Positions 17,825 through 25,888 of a stretch of 64,000 bases of DNA are shown one piece after another. The stretch comes from Sedimentitalea todarodis (GTDB lineage: Bacteria; Pseudomonadota; Alphaproteobacteria; Rhodobacterales; Rhodobacteraceae), in contig NZ_JASMWN010000002.1 of assembly GCF_032595355.1 (NCBI RefSeq), positions 186,001-250,000 of the forward strand, in the 5' to 3' direction. Each line of letters begins with the position of its first letter. Within the stretch, counting starts at the first letter, position 1. The notes beneath the pieces were generated by a model, which made no database searches, was not told where the DNA came from, and saw only the letters and a program-made list of their open reading frames with translations. The position numbers and the translations under genes were made by a program.

Positions 17825-18682
17825 CTATCCCATCGTCTTTTCAAGCGTCTGACCGGTCAGGCGCAACGTGCCCCAGACGATCAGCGAGGACAGGATCAGC
17901 AGCATGAAGCCAAAGGCCGCACCAAGTTCCCAGTTAAATCGCACGATGAACTGGGAATAGATCAACTCGGTAAACCACAGGCTGTCCTTGCCGCCCAGCA
18001 TCGTGGGCGTCAGGTAATTGCCCAGCGACAGCATGAACACCACGATGCTGCCCGATACGATGCCGGGCGTGGCATGGGGAATGACGATTTCGCGCAAGAC
18101 GCTGACCCCGGATCCGCCAAGATCATAGCCCGCCTCGATCACCGCGTCATCCAGGCTTTCGAGCGTAGTGACGAGGGGCACCACCATGAACAGCATCGAG
18201 GTATAGACCAGCCCGACCATCATCGCGACGTCGTTGTAGAGCATCTCGACCGGGCCATCGGTCAAACCGATCCACTGCAAGAGCGACGAAAACAGCCCGG
18301 TTTCCCTGAGCAGGATCATCCAGCCAAAGGTGCGCACGAGTTCGGAGACCCAGAACGGTACGAGGCACAACAGGAACAGCACCGATTGCACCCGGCCCCT
18401 GGCGATCTTGGCGATGTAGTAGGACACTGGGAAGGCGATGATCAGGGTCGCGATCGTCGCGAGTATCGACATCATCGCAGTGCGCAGGAACGTCCACATA
18501 TAGAGCGGTTCGCCAAAGAACGTACCATAGTTGGCAAGGCTGGTAGCGTATTGCCTGACCCCGACCCGCTCGCGCAGCGACAACAACGCCATATCGATAT
18601 GCGGGATGATGATGAGCAGGCTCAGCCACAGCAGGAGCGGCGTCAGCAGCAGGTAGAAACCCAGTTTTGTGCCCTGTGCCAT
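17825..18682 (-). CDS. ABC transporter permease, spermidine/putrescine type (PotB-like)
   Basis: A 285-residue permease with about six transmembrane helices. The first helix (YLLLTPLLLWLSLLIIIPHI) leads to a periplasmic segment and AFPVSYYIAKIARG. The EAA loop is DDAVIEAGYDLGGSGVSVLREIVIPHATPG. This layout is that of PotB/PotH, the partner of PotC/PotI. ATG 18682 is preceded directly by a GTG in frame, and lies 3 bp after the ATPase gene. The tight spacing indicates one transcript for the importer. Confidence 0.92.
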   Translation of the reverse strand: MAQGTKLGFYLLLTPLLLWLSLLIIIPHIDMALLSLRERVGVRQYATSLANYGTFFGEPLYMWTFLRTAMMSILATIATLIIAFPVSYYIAKIARGRVQSVLFLLCLVPFWVSELVRTFGWMILLRETGLFSSLLQWIGLTDGPVEMLYNDVAMMVGLVYTSMLFMVVPLVTTLESLDDAVIEAGYDLGGSGVSVLREIVIPHATPGIVSGSIVVFMLSLGNYLTPTMLGGKDSLWFTELIYSQFIVRFNWELGAAFGFMLLILSSLIVWGTLRLTGQTLEKTMG

Positions 18683-18685
18683 CAC

Positions 18686-19780
18686 TCAGGGCTCTGCGCT
18701 GAAACAGGCGGTCTGTTCGCCGGCCCAGCCGATATGCACCGGGGCGCCCTTGGCCAGACTGGCGAATTCACCGGATTGCGGCAGCGTCACCTCGATCTGC
18801 TGTCCGGTGTCACCACGCACCAGAATGCGGCTGGCGGCTCCGTTGAACAACAGGCTGCTGACTTCCCCGCTCAGACGATTGTCAAAGCGGGCGAGATCGG
18901 CGGCATCATGGGCGACTCGCACCGCTTCGGGGCGCAGGAAAATCTCGGCCATGCTGCCGGTGGGCAGGGATCCACCCTGCGTGGCGCTGGTGATCAGCAT
19001 GCCGTCCTGTGTGCGCAGAGCGATGCGGTTGCCTTCGGCCTGTTCGACCGTCCCGGTCCAGCGATTACTGTCTCCGACAAACCCCGCGACAAAGGCGGAT
19101 TGAGGACGGTAATAGAGATCGCGTGCGGTGCCGACCTGTTCGAACTGACCCTCGTTCATCACCGCGATCTGGTCGGACATCACCAATGCTTCGGACTGGT
19201 CGTGGGTGATGTAAACGAACGTGGTATCAAAGGCCGCCTGCAAGGATTTCAACTCGATCTTCATCCGTTCGCGCAGCTTGAGATCCAGCGCGCCAAGCGG
19301 TTCGTCCAGCAACAGCACATCGGGCTCCAGCACCATGCAGCGGGCGATGGCCACACGCTGTTTCTGGCCGCCCGACAGTTCGTCGATCTTGCGGTTTTCG
19401 ATGCCCGGCAGGCCGACCCGATCCAGCACCTCTCCCACCTTGCGGGTGATCTCGGCCTTGGGCAAACCCACACGGCGCAGCCCGTATCCGATATTCTCCG
19501 CGATATTCATCATCGGAAACAGGGCCAGATGCTGAAACACCATGTTCACAGGCCGCTTGTTTGGCGGCACGTTCAGCATCGATTTTCCCTTGATCCGGAT
19601 GTCTCCACCCGTTGGCTCGAGAAACCCGGCGATCATCCGCATGATCGTTGTTTTGCCACAGCCCGACGGGCCAAGGATCGAAAAGAAGGACCCCGGCGCG
19701 ACCGAAAAGGACACGCCCTTTACGGCAGTCGTTTCGGTAAAGCTCTTGGTCAGGCTCTGGCATTCCAGATCGGGTATCAT
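18686..19780 (-). CDS. ABC transporter ATP-binding protein, spermidine/putrescine type (PotA-like)
   Basis: A 364-residue cytoplasmic ATPase that powers the importer. It has Walker A GPSGCGKTTIMRM, the signature LSGGQKQRVAIARC and Walker B DVLLLDEPLGALDLKLRE, followed by the switch His in THDQSEAL. Residues 240-364 form the TOBE regulatory domain (AEIFLRPEAVRV). The MALK/PotA-type C-terminal extension supports a polyamine or related cation as substrate. I take ATG 19780; an upstream TTG would add 13 residues without a ribosome site. A 70-bp gap separates it from the binding-protein gene. Confidence 0.93.
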   Translation of the reverse strand: MIPDLECQSLTKSFTETTAVKGVSFSVAPGSFFSILGPSGCGKTTIMRMIAGFLEPTGGDIRIKGKSMLNVPPNKRPVNMVFQHLALFPMMNIAENIGYGLRRVGLPKAEITRKVGEVLDRVGLPGIENRKIDELSGGQKQRVAIARCMVLEPDVLLLDEPLGALDLKLRERMKIELKSLQAAFDTTFVYITHDQSEALVMSDQIAVMNEGQFEQVGTARDLYYRPQSAFVAGFVGDSNRWTGTVEQAEGNRIALRTQDGMLITSATQGGSLPTGSMAEIFLRPEAVRVAHDAADLARFDNRLSGEVSSLLFNGAASRILVRGDTGQQIEVTLPQSGEFASLAKGAPVHIGWAGEQTACFSAEP

Positions 19781-19850
19781 ATTGGTCTTGCTCGTCTCAA
19801 ATGACAGCGGCACCCGCAAGGCTGCGGATGCCGCAAGGATGTTTCAGGTC

Positions 19851-20918
19851 TCAGTTGGCGGCTTTGACGCGATCCAGAATGCCGCCTTCGATGGCTTCAA
19901 GACCGGCTGGCACCGGCGGATACCACTTGATGTTGTCGATTGCCGCGGGCGGAAAACTCTCCTGGAACCGTGCCTTGAGTTCGTCAGACGCGAACTGGTC
20001 CGCGCCCTGCGACGCGGTGAAATTGCCTGCTGCTTCGGTGATCATTGCCGATACTTCGGGCCGCATCACGAAGTTGATCCAGTCATAGGCCGCATCATCC
20101 GCCTTGCCCTTGGCGGGCAACACGAATGTATCGATCCAGCCCAGGGCACCGGATGCTGGGGCGACGAAGGTCACGTCGGGATTGTCGGCGTTCAGTTTCC
20201 AACCGCCGGTGTCCCAGGCCATCGCCGCCACGACTTCGCCGGACCGGACCAGCCCCATCAACTCGTCACCACCGCCCCAATAGGTTTTGACGTTGGGCTT
20301 GCATTCGATCAATTCGGACTCGACCTGGTTCATGATGTTTTCATATTCCACCGGGTCGCCATAGGCGGCGAACGGATCCATGCCCATCGCATAGGCAAAC
20401 CCGATCAGCGTCGGGCGTTTCAGGCGGTAAGATACCTTGCCGGCGACCTCGTCAATGCACAGATCAGTGTAATCCCTGACCATCCCGGCCTTGGCGGTGT
20501 CGACGACCAGACCGCTGGTTCCCCAGACATGGGGCACACCATAAACGGCGTCGTCCACGGTGGTGTTGGCTTTGGTCGCGGCCAGCATCGAGCTGATGAA
20601 TTGCGACGCATCGATACGGCTCAGGTCGATCGGTTTGTAGATGCCAAACTCGGCCTGCGGCCCGGCGATCCGGTCCTGGCTCGGCTGGGCCAGATCGAAC
20701 CCGCCGCCCCCCGTGGCGCGCAGCTTGGCGATCATTTCTTCGTTGTTTGACAGCGTGACCTCGACGGTATGGCCGGTCTCCGCCTCGAACATCTCGATCA
20801 CGTCGTCGGGCGCGTATCCGCCCCATGTCAGCAGGCGCAGATTGTCTGCAGATGCGCCGCCCGTCATGCCAGCCAGCGACACTGCAACCGCCGCGCCGAT
20901 CATAAATTTGTGTTTCAT
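19851..20918 (-). CDS. Periplasmic substrate-binding protein, spermidine/putrescine (PotD/PotF) type
   Basis: A 355-residue exported binding protein. Residues 1-24 are a signal peptide with probable cleavage after GGASA. The mature protein starts DNLRLLTWGGYAPDDVIEMF, the usual opening of PotD/PotF proteins. GFDLAQPSQDRIAG, VYGVPHVWGTSGLVVD and VAAMAWDTGGWKL match the ligand-binding lobes. The real ligand cannot be read from this: family members also bind agmatine, opines and other cations. It is the first gene of the importer; ATG 20918 has an AGGGGAA ribosome site. The RpiR gene lies 162 bp upstream in the same direction. Confidence 0.9.
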   Translation of the reverse strand: MKHKFMIGAAVAVSLAGMTGGASADNLRLLTWGGYAPDDVIEMFEAETGHTVEVTLSNNEEMIAKLRATGGGGFDLAQPSQDRIAGPQAEFGIYKPIDLSRIDASQFISSMLAATKANTTVDDAVYGVPHVWGTSGLVVDTAKAGMVRDYTDLCIDEVAGKVSYRLKRPTLIGFAYAMGMDPFAAYGDPVEYENIMNQVESELIECKPNVKTYWGGGDELMGLVRSGEVVAAMAWDTGGWKLNADNPDVTFVAPASGALGWIDTFVLPAKGKADDAAYDWINFVMRPEVSAMITEAAGNFTASQGADQFASDELKARFQESFPPAAIDNIKWYPPVPAGLEAIEGGILDRVKAAN

Positions 20919-21080
20919 GTCATTCCCCTGTTGTTGATTTTGTGAACCACGGCCCGACACCTGCCAGTGCCGCGAAACAGATTTGCGACAGTCGCGTCGC
21001 CTCTGTTTTCCTTTTTGTTCCTTTTGTCAGAGAAGGACGCATATCGCGGGCCCTGTCAACAATCACCTTTCTCCCTTCCG

Positions 21081-21953
21081 TTATGTAAACTTCCGAAAGA
21101 AGCGGGTGCGGTCAAACATGTCCTCGAGCGCTTCCATCCGGTCGCGTGTCTTATCCCACGTGCGTTCCTGCACGTCCGCGATCACCGTTTCCAGCATCAG
21201 AAGCAACGTCACCGAAGAATCCCAAGCAGACGGCACCACGATCCGCCCGCAAAACGAACAATCGGCCAGATCATGCACAGGCGAGCGCCATTGATCGGTA
21301 AACAGCACGATAACCGCGCCCCGCTCGCGCGCCATCTCGGCGAGCTTGAGAGTCGAGTTTTCGTAGCGGCGCACATCAAAGATCACCACAACATCGCCGG
21401 CGCTGACATCAAGCAGGTAATGCGGCCATGCGTTCGAGACAGACTGGATATGGGTCACATCCGCACGCAGGACCTGCATGTGCAGAAAGAAATGTTCCGC
21501 CAAGGACCGGGTGATACGCCCGCCGACCACATAGACCGACCGGTCGGCATCGGCGAGCATCGCACAGCAGCGTTCGAACATCTCGAGATCGATCTGGGTC
21601 AGGGTCTGGCGGATGTTGCCTATCACGGCGTCGGTAAAGCGGTTCAGGATATGCGCTTCGGGCACCTTGTCTGCCCAGATGTTGCGCCTGCTGATCGGGT
21701 CGGAGATCTGCGCTTCCAACTCGTCCCGAAGCGTCGCCTGAAACGCGGGAAAGCCGGAATAGCCCAGTTTCTGCACCATTCGAACCACGGTTGGCGTGGA
21801 CACCTCGGCATTCTGCGCCACTTGCGTGATCGAAGACAGCCCGGACACCGGATAGTTCTGCAGCAGAGAATCAGCCAACTGCTTTTCCGCCCGCGTCAGC
21901 GTATCAAACGCCTCCTGCAACCGTTCAGCAATGGTTTCCGATGCATCCGACAC
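21081..21953 (-). CDS. MurR/RpiR family transcriptional regulator
   Basis: A 290-residue regulator with an N-terminal RpiR helix-turn-helix (about residues 5-80: VAQNAEVSTPTVVRMVQKLG) and a C-terminal SIS sugar-isomerase-like domain (about 115-255: RSVYVVGGRITRSLAEHFF, DVSAGDVVVIFDVRRYENST). SIS domains sense phosphosugars in many members, but in roseobacters RpiR proteins often sit beside polyamine-type importers. The start is GTG 21953, with GGAGG about 10 nt upstream. It could control the importer downstream, the divergent amidohydrolase-TRAP operon, or both. Confidence 0.9.
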   Translation of the reverse strand: MSDASETIAERLQEAFDTLTRAEKQLADSLLQNYPVSGLSSITQVAQNAEVSTPTVVRMVQKLGYSGFPAFQATLRDELEAQISDPISRRNIWADKVPEAHILNRFTDAVIGNIRQTLTQIDLEMFERCCAMLADADRSVYVVGGRITRSLAEHFFLHMQVLRADVTHIQSVSNAWPHYLLDVSAGDVVVIFDVRRYENSTLKLAEMARERGAVIVLFTDQWRSPVHDLADCSFCGRIVVPSAWDSSVTLLLMLETVIADVQERTWDKTRDRMEALEDMFDRTRFFRKFT

Positions 21954-22029
21954 CCGGCGCGCCCTCCGTTTTGCTTACAATACCAACAGCCCGGCACATC
22001 GTGAAGGAATAATTTCAGAGTTTGATTGA

Positions 22030-22061
22030 CAGAACCGCATTCTGTGAAGAAAACTTTTCAC
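22030..22061. promoter_or_regulatory. Two short inverted repeats in the RpiR/amidohydrolase divergent promoter
   Basis: CAGAA-CCGCA-TTCTG (22030-22044) has perfect 5-bp arms. GTGAAGAAAACTTTTCAC (22044-22061) has outer arms GTGAA/TTCAC. They lie between the RpiR gene and the amidohydrolase start at 22090 and could be RpiR operators. The arms are short, so chance is possible. Confidence 0.35.
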
Positions 22062-22089
22062 AACAGGGATAAGTGAACCAGATTTGATC

Positions 22090-22872
22090 ATGCCGGGACC
22101 AGACAGCGATCAGAGAGAAACCGCGGTGACCGTGCACAATCGCGACGGGCGCGGACCTGTTATGGTGGTGTGCGAACATGCCTCCCGCGTGATTCCTGCG
22201 CGGTATGGCGATCTCGGTTTGCGCCCCGAGTTGCTGGACAGCCATATCGCCTGGGATTCGGGGGCGCTGCCGGTTGCACAGGGGTTGAGCAGCGCACTGG
22301 ATGCGCCGCTTGTCGCCAGCGACCTGTCGCGCCTGTTGTTTGATTGCAACCGCCCGCCCGAAGCGCCGGACGCAATTCCGGACCACAGCGAAATCCACGA
22401 TATTCCCGGCAATCAGAACCTGAACGCCGCCGAGCGCGCCAATCGCGTCACCACCATTCATGACCCGTTCCGCGATGGGTTGCAGGGCGTGATGAACCGG
22501 TTTGCCTCGCCCCCGGTCATGATCACGGTACACAGCTTTACGCCAGTCTATCGGGGTCAGACGCGGGATGTCGAAATCGGGTTGATCTGCGACAGCGACG
22601 AGAGGCTGGCCCGTGCCATGATGTCCAATGCGGCGGATCATACCGCCCGGATCGTGCGGCTGAACGATCCCTATGGGCCGCAAGATGGCGTCACCCATAC
22701 CCTGCGCACCCATGCGCTGCCCATCGGGGCGATCAACGTGATGCTGGAAATCCGCAATGACCTGATCCGCGATGCCGCCGCGCAGACCGCGATGGTGGCC
22801 ATGTTGACCCGCTGGATCGTGGCGGCCTGCGCCGATCTGGGCGTGGCGCCGCCGTTGAAAGTATCCACATGA
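22090..22872 (+). CDS. N-formylglutamate amidohydrolase family protein
   Basis: A 260-residue member of the N-formylglutamate amidohydrolase family, Zn-dependent enzymes that remove formyl or other acyl groups from amino acids (HutG in histidine breakdown). VMVVCEHASRVIPARYG holds the Glu and His that begin the metal site; VASDLSRLLFDCNRPPEAP, VHSFTPVYRGQTRDVEIG and VMLEIRNDLI are further family motifs. There are no other hut genes here, so histidine breakdown is unlikely. ATG 22090 lies at the start of homology. It overlaps dctQ by 4 bp (ATGA), so the TRAP importer probably brings in its substrate. Confidence 0.87.
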   Translation: MPGPDSDQRETAVTVHNRDGRGPVMVVCEHASRVIPARYGDLGLRPELLDSHIAWDSGALPVAQGLSSALDAPLVASDLSRLLFDCNRPPEAPDAIPDHSEIHDIPGNQNLNAAERANRVTTIHDPFRDGLQGVMNRFASPPVMITVHSFTPVYRGQTRDVEIGLICDSDERLARAMMSNAADHTARIVRLNDPYGPQDGVTHTLRTHALPIGAINVMLEIRNDLIRDAAAQTAMVAMLTRWIVAACADLGVAPPLKVST

Positions 22873-23390
22873 TCGGTGTGCTCAAAGCCTATGTCCGCGT
22901 GATTGATGCGATCAACTACCGTGTGGGCCGTATCGTGATGTACGGCATCTTCGTTATGGTGGCGATCCTGCTCTGGTCCTCGATCTCCAAAACCTTCAGT
23001 GTGCCGTCGCTCTGGACGCTTGAAATGGCCCAGTTCGCGATGGTCGCCTACTACATCCTCGGTGGTCCCTATTCGCTTCAGCTCGGCTCGAACGTACGGA
23101 TGGATCTTCTGTACGGCGAATGGAGCACGCGCCGCAAGGCCTGGACCGATGCGATCACCGTGCTGTTCCTGATCTCTTACCTGGCCATCCTGCTCTGGGG
23201 CGGCATTGAAAGTACGATCTATTCCTTCAAATACGGGGGAGAGCGCAGCCCCACGGCCTGGCGCCCCTATCTGTGGCCGATCAAGGTGATCATGATCACC
23301 GGCATCGCGCTGATGCTGCTTCAGGCGATCAGCGAATTGTTCAAGGACATTCTGCGCCTGGCTGGGCAGGACGTCGGGGAAAAGACCTGA
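22869..23390 (+). CDS. TRAP transporter small permease (DctQ-type)
   Basis: A 173-residue membrane protein with four transmembrane segments (IVMYGIFVMVAILLWSSI; FAMVAYYILGGPYSL; AITVLFLISYLAILLWGG; IMITGIALMLLQAISELF). SLQLGSNVRMDLLYGEWSTRR is the conserved DctQ segment after helix 2. DctQ binds the large permease DctM in sodium-driven TRAP importers. Its start overlaps the amidohydrolase stop (ATGA) and its stop overlaps the dctM start (TGATG), so the three genes are translationally coupled. Confidence 0.92.
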   Translation: MIGVLKAYVRVIDAINYRVGRIVMYGIFVMVAILLWSSISKTFSVPSLWTLEMAQFAMVAYYILGGPYSLQLGSNVRMDLLYGEWSTRRKAWTDAITVLFLISYLAILLWGGIESTIYSFKYGGERSPTAWRPYLWPIKVIMITGIALMLLQAISELFKDILRLAGQDVGEKT

Positions 23391-24715
23391 TGTCCCATGA
23401 GCTGATCGCCACGCTGATGTTTTCGACGATGATGCTGATGCTGTTGACGGGGCAACGCGTATTCGGGGCGATCGGGTTTGTGGCGGTTGTGGCGGCGCTG
23501 CTGCTCTGGGGGGACCGGGGCGGCTATGACCTCGGGTTTTCTGCGGCCATGAAGCTGATGAAATGGTATCCGCTGCTGACCCTGCCGATGTTCATCTTCA
23601 TGGGCTATGTCCTCAGCGAGTCGCGCATCGCGGATGATCTCTACAAGATGTTCCACGTCTGGATGGGCGGGTTGTCGGGCGGGCTGGCGGTGGGCACCAT
23701 CGGGTTGATGGTGCTGATCTCAGCGATGAACGGGCTGTCGGTTGCGGGCATGGCGATCGGGGCGACAATCGCACTGCCGGAACTGCTCAGGCGCAATTAT
23801 GACAAGCGGATGGTCACCGGCGTGATCCAGGCCGGCTCGTCCCTGGGCATTCTGGTGCCGCCATCTGTGGTGCTGGTGCTCTATGCGATGATCGCGCGCC
23901 AGCCGGTGGGACAGCTTTGGCTGGCCGGTGTCGTGCCGGGGCTGATGATGGCGGCGATGTTCGTTCTCTATATTGTGATCCGCTGCAAGATCAATCCCTC
24001 TCTGGGACCTGTCCTGCCGCCGGAAGAGCGCAACATTCCGCTGCCGGAAAAGCTGCGCCTGCTACGCGCCGGGTTGCTGCCGTTCGGCATTTTCTTTGCG
24101 ATGATGATCCCGTTTGTGAACGGATGGACCTCGCTGGTCGAAAGCTCGGCCATCGGCGCGATGACGGCATTCGGGGCGGCTGTACTCAAAGGTCGCATGA
24201 CCCGCGAGGTGTTCGAGAATTCGGTCCGCAACACCCTTGGCATTTCCTGCATGTTCATGTGGATCATCCTTGCGGCACTTGCCTTTGGCGCGGTCTTTGA
24301 CGGTTTGGGAGCCGTCAAGGCAATCGAAAGCCTGTTTACCGAGAAGCTGGGGCTGAACCCCTGGGTGATCCTGATCCTGATGCAGCTCAGCTTTATCCTG
24401 ATGGGCACATTCCTGGATGACACCGCAATGCTGGTCATCGTTGCGCCGCTCTACGTACCGCTGGTCGGGGCGCTTGGATTTGATCTGATCTGGTATGGTG
24501 TGCTCTATACGATCACAACACAGATTGCCTATATGACACCGCCCTTTGGCTACAACCTGTTCCTGATGCGCGCGATGGCGCCACCCGAGATTACCCTGCG
24601 CGATATCTATGGATCGATCCTGCCCTTTGTGCTGGTGATGATCCTGGCGCTGACGCTGATCCTGTGTTTTCCACAGATTGCCCTGTGGCTGCCCAACTGG
24701 ATCTACGGAAAATAA
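23390..24715 (+). CDS. TRAP transporter large permease (DctM-type)
   Basis: A 441-residue inner-membrane protein with about twelve helices, which carries the substrate using a sodium gradient. LTLPMFIFMGYVLSESRIADDLY, LVLISAMNGLSVAGMAIGATIALPELLRRNYDK and QAGSSLGILVPPSVVLVLY are DctM signatures. FILMGTFLDDTAMLVIVAPL and ITTQIAYMTPPFGYNLF are the second inverted repeat. ATG 23390 shares a base with the dctQ stop. Length and motifs are normal for the mannitol/chloroaromatic branch. Confidence 0.94.
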   Translation: MSHELIATLMFSTMMLMLLTGQRVFGAIGFVAVVAALLLWGDRGGYDLGFSAAMKLMKWYPLLTLPMFIFMGYVLSESRIADDLYKMFHVWMGGLSGGLAVGTIGLMVLISAMNGLSVAGMAIGATIALPELLRRNYDKRMVTGVIQAGSSLGILVPPSVVLVLYAMIARQPVGQLWLAGVVPGLMMAAMFVLYIVIRCKINPSLGPVLPPEERNIPLPEKLRLLRAGLLPFGIFFAMMIPFVNGWTSLVESSAIGAMTAFGAAVLKGRMTREVFENSVRNTLGISCMFMWIILAALAFGAVFDGLGAVKAIESLFTEKLGLNPWVILILMQLSFILMGTFLDDTAMLVIVAPLYVPLVGALGFDLIWYGVLYTITTQIAYMTPPFGYNLFLMRAMAPPEITLRDIYGSILPFVLVMILALTLILCFPQIALWLPNWIYGK

Positions 24716-24769
24716 CCCTCCGGCCAAGAGAGGGGAAACAACGACAACAACCAACTAGGAGAAAACCCG

Positions 24770-25801
24770 ATGACAACAAGACGCAAGTTCCTGAGCACAG
24801 CCGCGGTGGCCGCACCTGCCGCCCTGGCCACCCCTGCGCTGGCGCAATCCACGATCAAGTGGCGCATGCAGACCTATGCCGGACCGGCACTGGCGGCGCA
24901 TGTGATCGACCCGGCAATCGAGATGTTCAACAAGATCGCGGGGGACCGGATGCAGATCGAGCTTTTCTATGCCGATCAACTGGTGCCGACAGGCGAGTTG
25001 TTTCAGGCGATGCAGCGCGGCACCATCGACGCGGTGCAATCCGATGATGACAGCATGGCCTCGCCTACCGAAGTGACGGTCTTTGGCGGCTACTTTCCGT
25101 TCGGCTCGCGCTATAGCCTAGATGTACCGGTCCTGTTCAACCAGTACGGTCTGAACGAGATCTGGGACGCCGAATATTCCAAAGTCGGCGTCAAGCATAT
25201 CAGTGCAGGTTCCTGGGACCCCTGCCACTTCGCCACCAAGGATCCGATCCGCAGCCTTGAGGATCTCAAGGGCAAGCGTGTGTTCACCTTCCCCACAGCC
25301 GGTCGTTTCCTGGCTCAGTTCGGCGTGGTGCCGGTGACGCTGCCCTGGGAAGACATCGAGGTCGCCGTGCAAACAGGCGAACTGGACGGCATCGCGTGGT
25401 CGGGCATCACCGAGGACTACACCGTAGGCTGGGCGGATGTGACGAACTACTTCCTGACCAACAACATTTCCGGCGCATGGGCGGGATCGTTCTTTGCCAA
25501 TATGGACCGCTGGAACGAGTTGCCGGAAGACTTGCAAACCCTGTTCCGGGTCTGCTGTGACCAGTCGCATTATTACCGCCAGTGGTGGTATTGGGGCGGC
25601 GAAGCCGCGTTGCGGGTCGATGGAACCAAGATGGAGCTGACCACGATCCCGGACGCGGAATGGGCGACCGTCGAAGAGGCCGCGCTGGTCTTCTGGGACG
25701 AGATCGCGGCGGAATCCGAAACCAAGGCCAGGGTTGTCGAGATCTTCAAGAAGTACAACGCCGACATGCAGAAGGCCGGGCGCCCCTATCGCTACGGCTA
25801 G
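24770..25801 (+). CDS. TRAP transporter periplasmic solute-binding protein (DctP-type)
   Basis: A 343-residue binding protein. It opens with a Tat-like signal (TTRRKFLSTAAVAAPAALA, cleavage near ALAQS), so it may be exported folded. KWRMQTYAGPALAAHVIDPA starts the mature protein; MQIELFYADQLVPTGELFQA and KGKRVFTFPTAGRFLAQFG match the DctP fold, and the usual substrate arginine may be in the central segment. The ligand is probably a carboxylate. It follows dctM by 54 bp with an AGGAGA ribosome site, completing the TRAP set. Confidence 0.9.
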   Translation: MTTRRKFLSTAAVAAPAALATPALAQSTIKWRMQTYAGPALAAHVIDPAIEMFNKIAGDRMQIELFYADQLVPTGELFQAMQRGTIDAVQSDDDSMASPTEVTVFGGYFPFGSRYSLDVPVLFNQYGLNEIWDAEYSKVGVKHISAGSWDPCHFATKDPIRSLEDLKGKRVFTFPTAGRFLAQFGVVPVTLPWEDIEVAVQTGELDGIAWSGITEDYTVGWADVTNYFLTNNISGAWAGSFFANMDRWNELPEDLQTLFRVCCDQSHYYRQWWYWGGEAALRVDGTKMELTTIPDAEWATVEEAALVFWDEIAAESETKARVVEIFKKYNADMQKAGRPYRYG

Positions 25802-25888
25802 TGGCCATCGGCGTCACGAATTGCCGCTGTCCCGGTCACGCGCCGGGGCAGTGGCGCAAAGACCAGCAATACCAACAAGGGACAGATC

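Noticed and set aside
18074..19804. 576-codon plus frame over the permease and ATPase genes
   Set aside because: Shadow of minus-strand ABC transporter genes; low-complexity His/Asp/Gly-rich translation.
22090..22872. Histidine utilisation gene hutG
   Set aside because: Right family, but no hutH, hutU or hutI nearby, and the operon contains a TRAP importer and an amine ligase instead.
22869..25801. TRAP transporter as the missing taurine importer (TauKLM)
   Set aside because: It is translationally coupled to an amidohydrolase gene, lies 4 kb from tpa and has no TauR-like repeats upstream; taurine remains possible but unsupported.
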